The notes: generated by a model not told the origin, from the sequence alone. A stretch of 64,000 nt of DNA from Arenimonas sp. (GCF_022842045.1 NZ_JALHQI010000004.1:16792-80791); one strand, 5' to 3'; positions 26,340 to 35,152 are shown, counted from the stretch's first letter. Numbers and translations: made by a program.

Positions 26340-28274
26340 ATGCACCGCCCGCTCCCACTCGATTCACTGGACGCAAGCGTCGACGCGCTGTTCGCGGCGA
26401 CCGGCCCGTCGCTGGTGCTCGCGGCGCCGCTGGGCCTGGGCAAGCCGCATCGGCTCCTCAACGCGATCACGCGGCGCGTGGCCGCCGACCCGTCGCTGTC
26501 GCTGCAGCTGCTGACCGCGCTTTCACTGACGCCACCGTCCGCCGGCCAGGGGCTGCAGAAGCGCTTCCTCGCGCCGTTCCTGTCGCGGCACTTCGGCGAA
26601 GGCTTCCCGGCGCTCGACTATGCGCTGGCCATGCGCCGCGATGCGCTGCCGCCGAACGTGGTGGTCGAGGAGTTCTACATGCAGTCCGGCGCCCTGCTCG
26701 GCTCGCGCCAGGCGCAGCGGCACTACACCAGCCTCAACTACACCCACGTGGCGCGCGCCGTGGCCGAGCGCGGCGCCAACGCCGTCGTGCAGAAGGTCGC
26801 CCGCGAGCCCGGCGGCACGCGGCTGAGCCTGAGCTGCAACCCCGACCTCACCTTCGACCTGCTCGACGAGACCGCGCGGCTGGGCAAGCCACGGCCCTTC
26901 ATGGTGGCCGAGGTGGACCCGAACCTGCCCTGGATGGACGGCCCCTGCGCGGTGCAAGCGCACTTCTTCGACGCCGTGGTCGACCTGCCCGGCCCGGCGC
27001 CCAGGCTGTTCGCGCTGGTGCGCGAACCGGTCGGCGACGCCGACTACGCCATCGGCCTTTACGCCAGCGCGCTGGTGCGCGACGGCGGCACGCTGCAAAT
27101 CGGCATCGGCTCGCTGTCGGATGCGCTCTGCCACGCGCTGGTGCTGCGCCACACGCGCAACGCCGACTACCTGGCCGCGCTCGAGGCGCTGTCGCCCGGG
27201 CTGGCCGCTTCGGCGCTGGTGCGCAGCACCGGCGGCACCGAACCCTTCAAGCTCGGCCTGTACGGCGCCAGCGAAATGGTGAATGACGGCTTCCGCCGCC
27301 TGGCCGAGGCCGGCGTGCTGTCGCGCCGGGTGCTGGACGAGACCGCGGCCATGGCGCGCATCAACCGCGGCCAGGCCACGCCCCACGACCTCGAGCGCCT
27401 GGACACCGAAGGCCGCTACCTCGACGGCGCCTTCTACCTCGGCTCGCACGCGCTCTATGACTGGCTGCGCGGGCTGTCGCCGGAACAGGCGCGCGGCATA
27501 GGCATGACCCGCGTCTCGCACATCAACGAGCTCTACGGCAACAACGAGGCGCTCGAGCGCGAGCAGCGCCGCGACGCACGCTTCTTCAACACCTGCATGA
27601 TGATGACTGCGCTCGGCGCGGCGGTGTCCGACGGCCTGGCCGATGGCCGCGTGGTCTCCGGCGTCGGCGGCCAGTACAACTTCGTCGCGATGGCGCACGC
27701 CCTGCACGATGCGCGCTCGGTGCTGATGCTGCGCGCCACCCGCGGCACCGCCGGCAACGTCGTCTGGAACTACGGTCACACCACCATCCCCCGCCACCTG
27801 CGCGACCTCGCCATCACCGAGTACGGCATCGCCGACCTGCGCGGCCGCAACGACGAGGACTGCATCCGCGCGATGCTGGCGATCACCGATGCCGCCCACC
27901 AGGCGGCGCTGGCCGGCGCGGCGCTGAAGGCAGGCAAGCTGGGCGAAGGCCGCGCACTGGTCGTCCCCGGGAACAACGCCGCCGCGCTGTCGCGCCGGCT
28001 GGCGCCGCTGCGCCGCGCGGGCGTGCTGCCGGATTACCCCATGGGCAGCGACTTCACCGAGGTCGAACAGCGGCTGGTGCGGGCGCTGGCCTGGCTCAAG
28101 CCGCGCGCCACCGGCCTGGCGAAACTGCGCCTGCTGGGCCAGGCGCTGGCGGGCGGCGCCGCGACCGACGCCGAAGCCATGGCGCGCATGGGCCTGGACC
28201 GACCACGCGGCCTGTCGGAACGAATCGAGGCGCGCGTGCTCGCGCTGGCGCTTCGCCGCACCGCCGGCGACTGA
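26340..28274 (+). CDS. Acetyl-CoA hydrolase/transferase family protein
   Basis: 644 residues. The C-terminal half carries the family's nucleotide/CoA signature: GIGSLSDALCHALV, LYGASEMVNDGF, YLDGAFYLGSHALYDWLRGLS, TRVSHINELYGNNEALE and the block VSGVGGQYNFVAMAHALHDARSVLMLRATRG, with an ITEYGIADLRGRNDEDCI end. It is longer than the usual 430-500-residue CoA-transferases because of an extended N-terminal domain. A GAGGAG Shine-Dalgarno stands 9 bases before the ATG; a GTG at 26319 is also possible but less likely. Whether it hydrolyses acetyl-CoA or moves CoA to another acid cannot be told. Confidence 0.87.
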   Translation: MHRPLPLDSLDASVDALFAATGPSLVLAAPLGLGKPHRLLNAITRRVAADPSLSLQLLTALSLTPPSAGQGLQKRFLAPFLSRHFGEGFPALDYALAMRRDALPPNVVVEEFYMQSGALLGSRQAQRHYTSLNYTHVARAVAERGANAVVQKVAREPGGTRLSLSCNPDLTFDLLDETARLGKPRPFMVAEVDPNLPWMDGPCAVQAHFFDAVVDLPGPAPRLFALVREPVGDADYAIGLYASALVRDGGTLQIGIGSLSDALCHALVLRHTRNADYLAALEALSPGLAASALVRSTGGTEPFKLGLYGASEMVNDGFRRLAEAGVLSRRVLDETAAMARINRGQATPHDLERLDTEGRYLDGAFYLGSHALYDWLRGLSPEQARGIGMTRVSHINELYGNNEALEREQRRDARFFNTCMMMTALGAAVSDGLADGRVVSGVGGQYNFVAMAHALHDARSVLMLRATRGTAGNVVWNYGHTTIPRHLRDLAITEYGIADLRGRNDEDCIRAMLAITDAAHQAALAGAALKAGKLGEGRALVVPGNNAAALSRRLAPLRRAGVLPDYPMGSDFTEVEQRLVRALAWLKPRATGLAKLRLLGQALAGGAATDAEAMARMGLDRPRGLSERIEARVLALALRRTAGD

Positions 28275-28387
28275 AGGCCACGCTCCGGCGCCGGGACGGG
28301 TCCCGGCGCGGCGGCCGCAGACGCCGCCGGACCCTTCGCGGCATGACCGCATTAGACTGACCGCCAGCCGATCCAGGAGCCGCCGCC

Positions 28388-29254
28388 ATGCCCGCGCCCG
28401 ACGTCCAGCCCTTTTTCCACGAGGAAAGCAGCACCTGGTCCTACCTGGTCATCGACCCGTCCACGAACGAAGCGGCGGTGGTCGACCCGGTGCTCGACTT
28501 CGACCCCAAGTCCGGCCGCACCTCGACCACCTCGGCGGAAGCCCTGCTGGCCGCGATCGCCGAGCGCGGCGCCACGGTCCGCTGGATCCTCGAGACCCAT
28601 GCCCACGCCGACCACCTCAGCGCCGGCCACTGGCTCAAGCAAGAGCTGCCCGAGGCGCGCCTCGGCATCGGCCAGGGCATCCGCAAGGTGCAGAAGGCCT
28701 TCCGTCCGGTCTTCAACCTGGGCGAGCACTTCCCGGTGGACGGCTCGCAGTTCGACCATCTGTTCGCCGACGACGAGCGCTTCGCCATCGGCGTACTCGA
28801 GGCCCGGGTGATCCCGGTGCCGGGCCACACCAGCGATTCGGTGGCCTACCTGGTGTGCGATGCGCTGTTCACCGGCGACTCGCTGTTCATGCCCGACGGC
28901 GGCACCGCCCGCTGCGACTTCCCCGGCGGCGACGCCGCCACGCTGTACCAGTCCATCCAGCGCCTGTTCGAACTGCCTGGCGACACCCGCGTCTTCGTCT
29001 GCCATGACTACGGCCCCGGCGGCCGCGAGGTGCGCTGCGAAACCACCATCGCCGAGCAGAAGCGCGCCAACATCCACGTGCGGGAAGGCACCAGCGAAGC
29101 CCAGTACGTGAAGATGCGCACCGAGCGCGACGCTACCCTGGCGATGCCGACCCTGATCCTGCCCGCGGTGCAGGTGAACATCCGCGCCGGCGCCCTGCCC
29201 GAGCCGGAAGGCAACGGCGTGCGCTACCTCAAGCTGCCGATCGACGCGCTGTAG
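28388..29254 (+). CDS. Metallo-beta-lactamase-fold hydrolase, ETHE1/persulfide dioxygenase-like
   Basis: 288 residues. The metal-binding motif THAHADHLSAGHWLK is intact, followed by PVPGHTSDSVAYLV, LFTGDSLFMPDGGTARCDFPGGDAATL and FVCHDYGPGG, the ordered ligands of the glyoxalase II/ETHE1 group. The stretch ARCDFPGGD and the tail length are closer to the persulfide dioxygenase-like (Blh) branch than to glyoxalase II. It would oxidise glutathione persulfide to sulfite. This fits the neighbouring rhodanese, BigR-like repressor and thioredoxin, but the neighbouring cluster is read from another promoter. A Shine-Dalgarno CAGGAG precedes the ATG. Confidence 0.8.
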   Translation: MPAPDVQPFFHEESSTWSYLVIDPSTNEAAVVDPVLDFDPKSGRTSTTSAEALLAAIAERGATVRWILETHAHADHLSAGHWLKQELPEARLGIGQGIRKVQKAFRPVFNLGEHFPVDGSQFDHLFADDERFAIGVLEARVIPVPGHTSDSVAYLVCDALFTGDSLFMPDGGTARCDFPGGDAATLYQSIQRLFELPGDTRVFVCHDYGPGGREVRCETTIAEQKRANIHVREGTSEAQYVKMRTERDATLAMPTLILPAVQVNIRAGALPEPEGNGVRYLKLPIDAL

Positions 29255-29317
29255 GCGCGGGCTGGCGCCGACGCGCGTCGCCGCCAAGCGGGCCCCGACC
29301 GGGGCCTGCAGGGATGT

Positions 29318-29758
29318 TCAGCCGCCCAGCTGTTGCCGGGTCCAGCGCACGATGCCGTTGGCGTCCAGGGCGCCGGACTGGCGCGCGATCTCGCGGCCAC
29401 TCCGGAACAGCACCAGGGTGGGGATGCTTCGGATGTTGTAGCGCTGGCCCAGCGTGGGCTGGGCCTGGGTGTCGACCTTGGCCAGCCGCACCTGCGGCTC
29501 GAGCACGCCGGCAGCGCGCTCGAAGTGCGGCGCCATCATCTGGCAGGGTCCGCACCACGGCGCCCAGAAGTCCACCAGCAGCGGCAGTTCGCTGCGGTCG
29601 GCGTGCGCGTCGAACCCGTCCACGCCCAGCGTGACCGGGTGCCCGGTGAACAGCGGCTGGTGGCAGTGGCCGCACTGCGGCGCGGCCGCGAGGCGGTCGC
29701 CGGGCACGCGGCTCCGGCCGTGGCAGTGCGGGCAGGCAATCACCAGGGGTTCGTTCAT
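29318..29758 (-). CDS. trxC: Thioredoxin 2 (TrxC) with N-terminal zinc-ribbon
   Basis: 146 residues. The N-terminal part holds two CxxC pairs (Cys9/Cys12 in CPHC, Cys29/Cys32 in CGHC) that bind zinc. The thioredoxin domain has the redox centre WCGPC (Cys69/Cys72) and the cis-Pro block SIPTLVLFRSG. It is the TrxC form. Its ATG overlaps the stop of the RND permease gene by 4 bases, so it is the last gene of the DUF2892-adaptor-permease operon, where it may reduce disulfides or persulfides. This position next to an RND pump and a BigR-like system is unusual and is part of the reactive-sulfur reading. Confidence 0.94.
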   Translation of the reverse strand: MNEPLVIACPHCHGRSRVPGDRLAAAPQCGHCHQPLFTGHPVTLGVDGFDAHADRSELPLLVDFWAPWCGPCQMMAPHFERAAGVLEPQVRLAKVDTQAQPTLGQRYNIRSIPTLVLFRSGREIARQSGALDANGIVRWTRQQLGG

Positions 29759-32700
29759 GCGGTGCCTCCCTGCCGGCGCGCGCGGGCGCTGAGCAGCACG
29801 AAGTAAAGCAAGGGGATCACGACCAGCGTGAGCAGGGTCGAGACCAGGATGCCGAAGATCAGCGCGATCGCCAGGCCGTTGAAGATCGGATCGTCGAGGA
29901 TGAAGAAAGCGCCCGCCATCGCCGCCAGGCCGGTCAGCGCGATCGGCTGCGCACGCACGGCGCAGGCCTCGATCACGGCGTCGGCCGGCGGCTGGCCCTC
30001 GGCGATCGACTGGTTGATGAAATCCACCAGCAGGATCGAGTTGCGCACGATGATGCCGGCCAGCGCGATCATGCCGATCATGCTGGTGGCGGTGAACTGC
30101 GCGCCCAGCAGCGCGTGGCCCGGCATCACGCCGATGACGGTCAGCGGGATCGGCGCCATGATCACCAGCGGGACCAGGTAGTCACGGAACTGCGCCACCA
30201 CCAGCAGGTAGATCAGCAGCAGGCCGACCGAATAGGCCAGGCCCATGTCGCGGAAGGTCTCGTAGGTGATTTGCCACTCGCCGTCCCACTTGATGGCGAA
30301 GCCCAAACCCGAGTCCGGCGCCGACAGGAAGCGCTGCTCGACCGGCGTGCCGGCCAGCGGCGCGTCGTCGACCTGGCCGACCAGGTCGAACATGCCGTAC
30401 AGCGGGCTGTCGAGCTCGCCGGCCTCGTCGCCGGTGACGTAGACCACCGGCAGCAGGTCCTTGTGGTGGATCATCGGCTCCCAGGGCAGGCGGACGACTT
30501 GCACCAGCTCGGACAGCGGCACCAACCGGCCGTCGCCGGCACGCACGCGGACGGTGAGCAGCTGGTCCAGGCTGGCCTGGTCCCCTGCGGGCAGGCGCAG
30601 GCGCACCGGCACGGCGTACTTCGATGCGCCGTCGCGCAGGTACGTGGCATCGCGGCCGGAAACACCCAGCTGCAGTGCCTGGGCGATCGCGGCCTGGCTC
30701 ACGCCCAGCTTCGCGGCCAGCCCGCGGTCGATGATCGCCAGCTCGCGCGGCGCCTCGGCCTCCAGCGAGCTGTCCACGTCGACGATGCCTTCGGTCGCGG
30801 CGAAGCGCGCCTGCAGGTCGCGGGCAATGGCACGGGCGCGGGCGGCATCGGGGCCGTAGACCTCGGCGACCAGCGGCGACATCACCGGCGGGCCCGGCGG
30901 CACTTCCACCACTTTCACTGAAGCGCCGTAGCCTGCGCCGATGGCCGCCAGCGCCGGGCGCACCGCGCGGGCGATCTCGTGGCTCTGGCGGTCACGCGCG
31001 TGCTTGTCGACCAGGTTCACCTGCAGGTCGCCGACGTTGGCGCCGGCGCGCAGGTAGTACTGGCGCACCAGGCCGTTGAAGTTCACCGGGCCGGAAGTAC
31101 CGGCGTAGCCCTGCATGTCCAGCACTTCGGGCACGGTCGAGAGTTCCTGCGCCAGCTCAAGCAGCAGCGCATTGGTGCGCTCGAGCAGTGTGCCCTCGGG
31201 CAGGTCGACCACGACCTGGAACTCGGACTTGTTGTCGAAGGGCAGCATCTTGAGCACCACCAGCTGCACCACCGCCAGGCCGGCGGCGGCGACCACGGCG
31301 GCGCCGATGCCGAGGAAGAGCAGCTGGCGCCGGCGCGGGCCCTGCCGGGCCTGCAGGAAGGGACGCAGCACCCGCTCGAACAGGCGGCGCAGGCGGTCGG
31401 ACAGCCCTTGCTTCGGCCTGTCCTCGCCCACCGCATGGTCGTCGTGGCCGTGGCGCGTGAGCAGCTTGAGCGACAGCCACGGCGTCACCGTCAACGCGAT
31501 CGCCAGCGACAACAGCATGCCGACCGAGGCGTTGATGGGAATCGGCCGCATGTACGGGCCCATCAGGCCCGACACGAAGGCCATCGGCAGCAGCGCTGCG
31601 ATGACGGTGAACGTGGCCAGGATGGTCGGGCTGCCGACTTCGTCGACCGCCGGCGGGATCGCCTCGCGCAGGGTCTTGCCGCCCAGGCGCATGTGGCGGT
31701 GGATGTTCTCGACGATCACGATGGCGTCGTCGACCAGGATGCCGATGGAGAAGATCAGCGCGAACAGCGACACCCGGTTGATGGTGAAACCCATCGCCCA
31801 GGACGCGAACAGGGTCAACGCCAGGGTCAGGACGACGGCGCTGCCGACCACGATGGCCTCGCGCCAGCCGAGTGCGAACAGCACCAGCAGCACCACCGAC
31901 AGCGTCGCGAACACCAGCTTCTGGATCAGCTTCATCGCCTTGTCGTTGGCGGTGTAGCCGTAGTCGCGGGTGAGGCTGACGTTGACGCCCTCGGGGATGT
32001 GGGTGGTCTTGAGGCCCTGCAGCCGGTCGCTGATGGCGCGGGTGATGTCGACCGCGTTCGCGCCGGGCTTCTTGGCCACCGCGATGGTGACCGCGGGCGC
32101 GACGCCGCCGGCCGGGCGCGCCTTGCCTTCGGGCGCGGTGTACCAGGCGTATTGCGTCGGCAGGTCGGCGCCACGGCGGATGTCGGCGACGTCCGCGAGA
32201 TACAGCGGGCGGCCGCCCGCCAGGCCGATCACCAGCTCCGAGACCTGCTGGGCATCAGCGAGGTATTGCCCCGCGGTGAGCGGCAGCACCTGGCCGGCCG
32301 CCACGCGGTCACCGGCCTGGGTGACGGTGTTGGCGGCCGCCAGCGCGCCGGCCAGGTCGTCCACGGTCATGCCGTGCGAGGCCAGCCGGGTCGCATCGAG
32401 TTCGACCACCACGGCGCGCTCGGGTGCGCCGATCGTGTAGACATCGCGGGTGCCGGGCACGCGCTTGATCTCGGCTTCCAGCGAATGCGCGACCTCGGCC
32501 AACTCGGTGGCGCCGCGGGCGGGGTCGTCGGTCCAGAGCGTCAGCGCCATCACCGGCACGTCGTCGATGCCCATCGGCCGCACCAGCGCCTGGCCGACGC
32601 CGAGGCCCGGCGGCGCCCAGTCGGCGTTGGAATAGACCTGGTTGTACAGCCGCACCAGCGCCTCCTGGCGCGGCACGCCCACCGCGAACTCGACCGTGAT

Positions 32701-32994
32701 CAGGGCCGAGCCCGCGCGGCTGGTGGAATAGACGTGCTTGACGCCCTCGATCTCGGACAGCGCCTGTTCCAGCGGATAGCTGACCAGGTTCTCGACGTCC
32801 TCGGCCGGCGCGCCCGGGAAGGGCACGATCACGTTGGCCATGGTCACGTCGATCTGCGGCTCTTCCTCGCGCGGCGTGATCATCGTCGCGAACAAGCCCA
32901 GCAGCAGGCCCGCGATCGCCAGCACCGGCGTCAGCGGGTTGGCCTGGAAGGCGCGGGCGAGGCGCCCCGAGAGGCCGAAGCGCGGCTCAGCCAT
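29755..32994 (-). CDS. RND efflux permease in a reactive-sulfur-type operon
   Basis: 1079 residues. It has the 12-helix RND plan with two large periplasmic loops. Proton-relay aspartates are in SIGILVDDAIVIVENIHRHMR, and the N-terminus reads RAFQANPLTPVLAIAGLLLGLFATMITPREEEPQID. This last block and the MGFTINRVSLFALIF stretch are those of the HAE1-like/AcrB subfamily often annotated only as efflux RND transporter, and it differs clearly from the 12.9-kb permease. The adaptor start region overlaps it by 8 bases upstream, and trxC overlaps it downstream. No outer-membrane channel gene is near. The substrate is unknown. Confidence 0.94.
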   Translation of the reverse strand: MAEPRFGLSGRLARAFQANPLTPVLAIAGLLLGLFATMITPREEEPQIDVTMANVIVPFPGAPAEDVENLVSYPLEQALSEIEGVKHVYSTSRAGSALITVEFAVGVPRQEALVRLYNQVYSNADWAPPGLGVGQALVRPMGIDDVPVMALTLWTDDPARGATELAEVAHSLEAEIKRVPGTRDVYTIGAPERAVVVELDATRLASHGMTVDDLAGALAAANTVTQAGDRVAAGQVLPLTAGQYLADAQQVSELVIGLAGGRPLYLADVADIRRGADLPTQYAWYTAPEGKARPAGGVAPAVTIAVAKKPGANAVDITRAISDRLQGLKTTHIPEGVNVSLTRDYGYTANDKAMKLIQKLVFATLSVVLLVLFALGWREAIVVGSAVVLTLALTLFASWAMGFTINRVSLFALIFSIGILVDDAIVIVENIHRHMRLGGKTLREAIPPAVDEVGSPTILATFTVIAALLPMAFVSGLMGPYMRPIPINASVGMLLSLAIALTVTPWLSLKLLTRHGHDDHAVGEDRPKQGLSDRLRRLFERVLRPFLQARQGPRRRQLLFLGIGAAVVAAAGLAVVQLVVLKMLPFDNKSEFQVVVDLPEGTLLERTNALLLELAQELSTVPEVLDMQGYAGTSGPVNFNGLVRQYYLRAGANVGDLQVNLVDKHARDRQSHEIARAVRPALAAIGAGYGASVKVVEVPPGPPVMSPLVAEVYGPDAARARAIARDLQARFAATEGIVDVDSSLEAEAPRELAIIDRGLAAKLGVSQAAIAQALQLGVSGRDATYLRDGASKYAVPVRLRLPAGDQASLDQLLTVRVRAGDGRLVPLSELVQVVRLPWEPMIHHKDLLPVVYVTGDEAGELDSPLYGMFDLVGQVDDAPLAGTPVEQRFLSAPDSGLGFAIKWDGEWQITYETFRDMGLAYSVGLLLIYLLVVAQFRDYLVPLVIMAPIPLTVIGVMPGHALLGAQFTATSMIGMIALAGIIVRNSILLVDFINQSIAEGQPPADAVIEACAVRAQPIALTGLAAMAGAFFILDDPIFNGLAIALIFGILVSTLLTLVVIPLLYFVLLSARARRQGGTA

Positions 32995-34057
32995 CGTCGC
33001 GCACTCCCGCCGCGGCCAGGTGGGCCAGCGCCGCCACCGGGTCGGCGGCGATGCGGTCGCCGTCGGCCAGGCCGGCCAGCACCTCGACCGCGTCGCCCTC
33101 GGCGCGGCCCAGGCGCACCTGGCGCAGCGCCACGCGGTTGCGTGCGTCCACCACGTACACCGCGGTCACTTCGCTGCGCGTGACCAGAGCCGAGCGCGGC
33201 ACCCAGAGATGTCGCGCCTCGCCGGTCTTGAACGCAGTCTTGACGGTCATGCCCGGCTGCAGGCCGGTGTCGGCCTCGGGCAGTTCGACCCGGACCTTGA
33301 AGCTGTGGGTCGCCGGATCGGCGTAGGGGAAAACGACGACGCGATCGGCTTCGATGCGGCGACCATCGGGCAGCAGCACCGCGGCGGCGCCGTGCTTGCG
33401 GATGGCGGCGATGTCGCTCTGCGGCACTTCCACGTTGATCCGCAGGCGATCCAGCGACAGGCCCGATACCAGCGGCTGGCCCGGCCGCACCGCTTCGCCG
33501 ACCTCGACGTGGCGCTGGGTCAGGATGCCGGCATACGGCGCCCGGATGACGGTGTAGTCGACCTGCTCGCCCGCCTCGCTGACGCCGGCACGGGCGGCTT
33601 CGAGCGCGGCACGCGCGGCATCACGGCGCGCGCGGGCCTGGTCGAGCGAGGCGCGGGCCAGCAGCTGCCTGGCCACCAGCGCTTCGGTGCGCCTGAAGTC
33701 GGCCTCGGCCTCGGCCGCCGCCGCCTGCGCCGCGTTCACCGCCGCGGAGGCGCGCCGCTGCGCCGACACCTGTTCGACGTCGGTGAAGCGAACCACGACC
33801 TGCCCCGCTTCGACGTAGTCGTTCACGTCGAACGGCAGCTCCAGCACGCGGCCGGCGGTCTGCGCCGACAGCGTGGCCTGGTTCACGGCCTCCACCACGC
33901 CGTCCCAGCGCCGTTCGCGCGCGCTGTCGCGGGCCTCGACCACCACGGTGTCGAAGGACACCGGCCTGGCATCGCCAGGGGCGACGGGCTCCGCGCCGCA
34001 GCCCGCGAGGGCTACGGCGACGAGCATGGCGAGGGACAGTGGGCGCAGGCGGGTCAT
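32987..34057 (-). CDS. RND periplasmic adaptor lipoprotein, operon of the reactive-sulfur-type cluster
   Basis: 356 residues with a signal sequence ending in the lipobox ALAGC. The adaptor plan is visible: lipoyl part, Ala/Arg-rich coiled coil (about 95-165), second lipoyl part VIRAPYAGILTQRHVEVGEAV, beta-barrel, and membrane-proximal domain ending in AVEVLAGLADGDRIAADPV. The stop overlaps the permease start by 8 bases, implying coupled translation. It follows the DUF2892 gene by 9 bases. Together with the permease it forms an efflux pump. Confidence 0.92.
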   Translation of the reverse strand: MTRLRPLSLAMLVAVALAGCGAEPVAPGDARPVSFDTVVVEARDSARERRWDGVVEAVNQATLSAQTAGRVLELPFDVNDYVEAGQVVVRFTDVEQVSAQRRASAAVNAAQAAAAEAEADFRRTEALVARQLLARASLDQARARRDAARAALEAARAGVSEAGEQVDYTVIRAPYAGILTQRHVEVGEAVRPGQPLVSGLSLDRLRINVEVPQSDIAAIRKHGAAAVLLPDGRRIEADRVVVFPYADPATHSFKVRVELPEADTGLQPGMTVKTAFKTGEARHLWVPRSALVTRSEVTAVYVVDARNRVALRQVRLGRAEGDAVEVLAGLADGDRIAADPVAALAHLAAAGVRDDG

Positions 34058-34066
34058 CGCGTCAGC

Positions 34067-34270
34067 TCACTTGAAGGCACAGCCGGACTTCACGCCCAGC
34101 TTGCCGAACAGCATCGCCGCCGGGCAGAAGCCGGTGAAGGCCGCCTGCACCAGGTTCACGCCGACGAAAGCGGTGAGCAGCAGCCACAGCGGGCTGAAGA
34201 AATAGGCAAGCGTGACGCTGGCGAGGATCATCACGCCGGCGAAGGCCATCACGGCACGGTCGATGTTCAT
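34067..34270 (-). CDS. DUF2892 (YgaP-type) inner-membrane protein
   Basis: 67 residues. Two hydrophobic helices (about 8-24 and 26-45) are joined by a short loop, followed by TGFCPAAMLFGKLGVKSGCAFK. This is the family often fused to or encoded beside rhodaneses (as in YgaP) and is common in BigR-type operons. The two C-terminal cysteines in CPAAMLFGKLGVKSGC are typical and may bind or carry sulfane sulfur. It is the first gene of the minus-strand operon with the RND pair and trxC. Its own role is not known. Confidence 0.9.
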   Translation of the reverse strand: MNIDRAVMAFAGVMILASVTLAYFFSPLWLLLTAFVGVNLVQAAFTGFCPAAMLFGKLGVKSGCAFK

Positions 34271-34365
34271 GGGGTTCTCCTGGGGGTTGGGTTGGACGGG
34301 GAACGGCGGCCCTGGTCGACCACGGTGCTACCGTGGCCTGCAGCCGGGGATCGACCGGCTGTGCG

Positions 34366-34388
34366 TATATTAGGTTCGTCTTAATTAG
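34366..34388. promoter_or_regulatory. Candidate repressor operator, AT-rich dyad
   Basis: TATATTAGG-N5-CTTAATTAG is an imperfect AT-rich dyad in a very GC-rich genome, in the divergent region between the DUF2892 operon and the rhodanese-bigR operon. It covers the spacer and -10 box of the minus-strand promoter, so a bound repressor would block RNA polymerase. AT-rich palindromic sites are known for BigR-type repressors. Assignment is by position, not by a confirmed consensus. Confidence 0.55.
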
Positions 34389-34395
34389 TTTTCAA
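34367..34395 (-). promoter_or_regulatory. Sigma70-like promoter of the DUF2892-adaptor-RND-trxC operon
   Basis: On the minus strand TTGAAA (34390-34395) and TAATAT (34367-34372) are separated by exactly 17 bases, close to the sigma70 consensus. The start would be near 34360, giving a 5' leader of about 90 bases before the DUF2892 gene. Confidence 0.7.
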
Positions 34396-34430
34396 GCATA
34401 ATGCGCCCATCCCCACCGAGGCTCCCTGAC

Positions 34431-34820
34431 ATGCGTCAAACCCTCCAGCAGCTCCTGGCCGAAGCCAGGTCCCGTATCCGGGAGATCAACGCCGATGAAC
34501 TGCGCGCCCTGCAGGCCCGCGGCGTGCCGGTCGTGGACGTGCGCGAGCCGGCCGAATACGCGGCCGGCCGCATTCCCGGCGCCAGCAACATCCCGCGCGG
34601 CGTGCTCGAATTCGAGGTCGACGGCCACCCGGCCGTGAACTGCGCGCGCGACCCGGCCCTGGGCCATCGTGACCAGCCCATCGTCGTCTACTGCCGCAGC
34701 GGCGGCCGCTCGGCCCTCGCGGCCGAGGCGCTGCAGCGCCTGGGCTTCGCCGAACCGCTGTCGCTGGCCGGTGGCTACCTGGCCTGGACCGAGGGCGGCG
34801 GCGCGGTGGAGGGCGCATGA
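34431..34820 (+). CDS. Rhodanese-like sulfurtransferase
   Basis: 129 residues, one rhodanese domain. The active-site loop is VVYCRSGGRSA with catalytic Cys88, and the N-terminal VVDVREPAEYAAGRIPGASNIP block is typical. It moves sulfane sulfur, in this context probably to or from low-molecular-weight persulfides. A Shine-Dalgarno CGAGG lies before the ATG at 34431; an earlier in-frame ATG at 34401 sits too close to the promoter. The stop overlaps the BigR-like gene by ATGA, so the two are one operon divergent from the DUF2892-RND-trxC operon. Confidence 0.93.
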   Translation: MRQTLQQLLAEARSRIREINADELRALQARGVPVVDVREPAEYAAGRIPGASNIPRGVLEFEVDGHPAVNCARDPALGHRDQPIVVYCRSGGRSALAAEALQRLGFAEPLSLAGGYLAWTEGGGAVEGA

Positions 34821-35152
34821 GCCCGGCCCGCACCCTCGCGGCCAACGCCGGCCGGCAGATGCAGGCCCAGGCCGAGGCAGCGTCGGAACTGCTCAAGGCC
34901 ATGGCCAACCCGCAGCGCCTGCGGGTGCTGTGCCTGTTGATCGAGCGGGAGATGTCGGTGGGCGAGATCAACGCCCTGGTCGACCTGAGCCAGTCGGCGC
35001 TGTCGCAGCACCTGGCGGTGCTGCGCGAGAAGAACCTGGTCAGCACGCGGCGCGAGGCCCAGACCGTGTACTACGCGGTCAGCGACGGCCTGGTGCACGA
35101 CATCATCGAGACCCTGCACGCCGCCTTCTGCTCGCCCGGCCGGACCGGCTGA
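34817..35152 (+). CDS. ArsR-family repressor, BigR/SqrR/YgaV-like (two-cysteine sulfide sensor type)
   Basis: 111 residues. The winged-helix core has the ArsR pattern NPQRLRVLCLLIEREMSVGEI and LSQSALSQHLAVLREKNLV. Cys39 (in LRVLCLL) and Cys105 (near the end, LHAAFCSP) match the two cysteines that form a disulfide or tetrasulfide bridge in BigR/SqrR when persulfide rises, so no metal site is expected. It is the second gene of the rhodanese operon and should repress both divergent promoters. The operator candidate lies at 34366-34388. The gene converges on tkt, 21 bases away. Confidence 0.88.
   Translation: MSPARTLAANAGRQMQAQAEAASELLKAMANPQRLRVLCLLIEREMSVGEINALVDLSQSALSQHLAVLREKNLVSTRREAQTVYYAVSDGLVHDIIETLHAAFCSPGRTG

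Noticed and set aside
30979..33183. 734-codon plus-strand frame opposite the second RND permease
   Set aside because: The same shadow effect; the minus-strand RND protein has all its family motifs.
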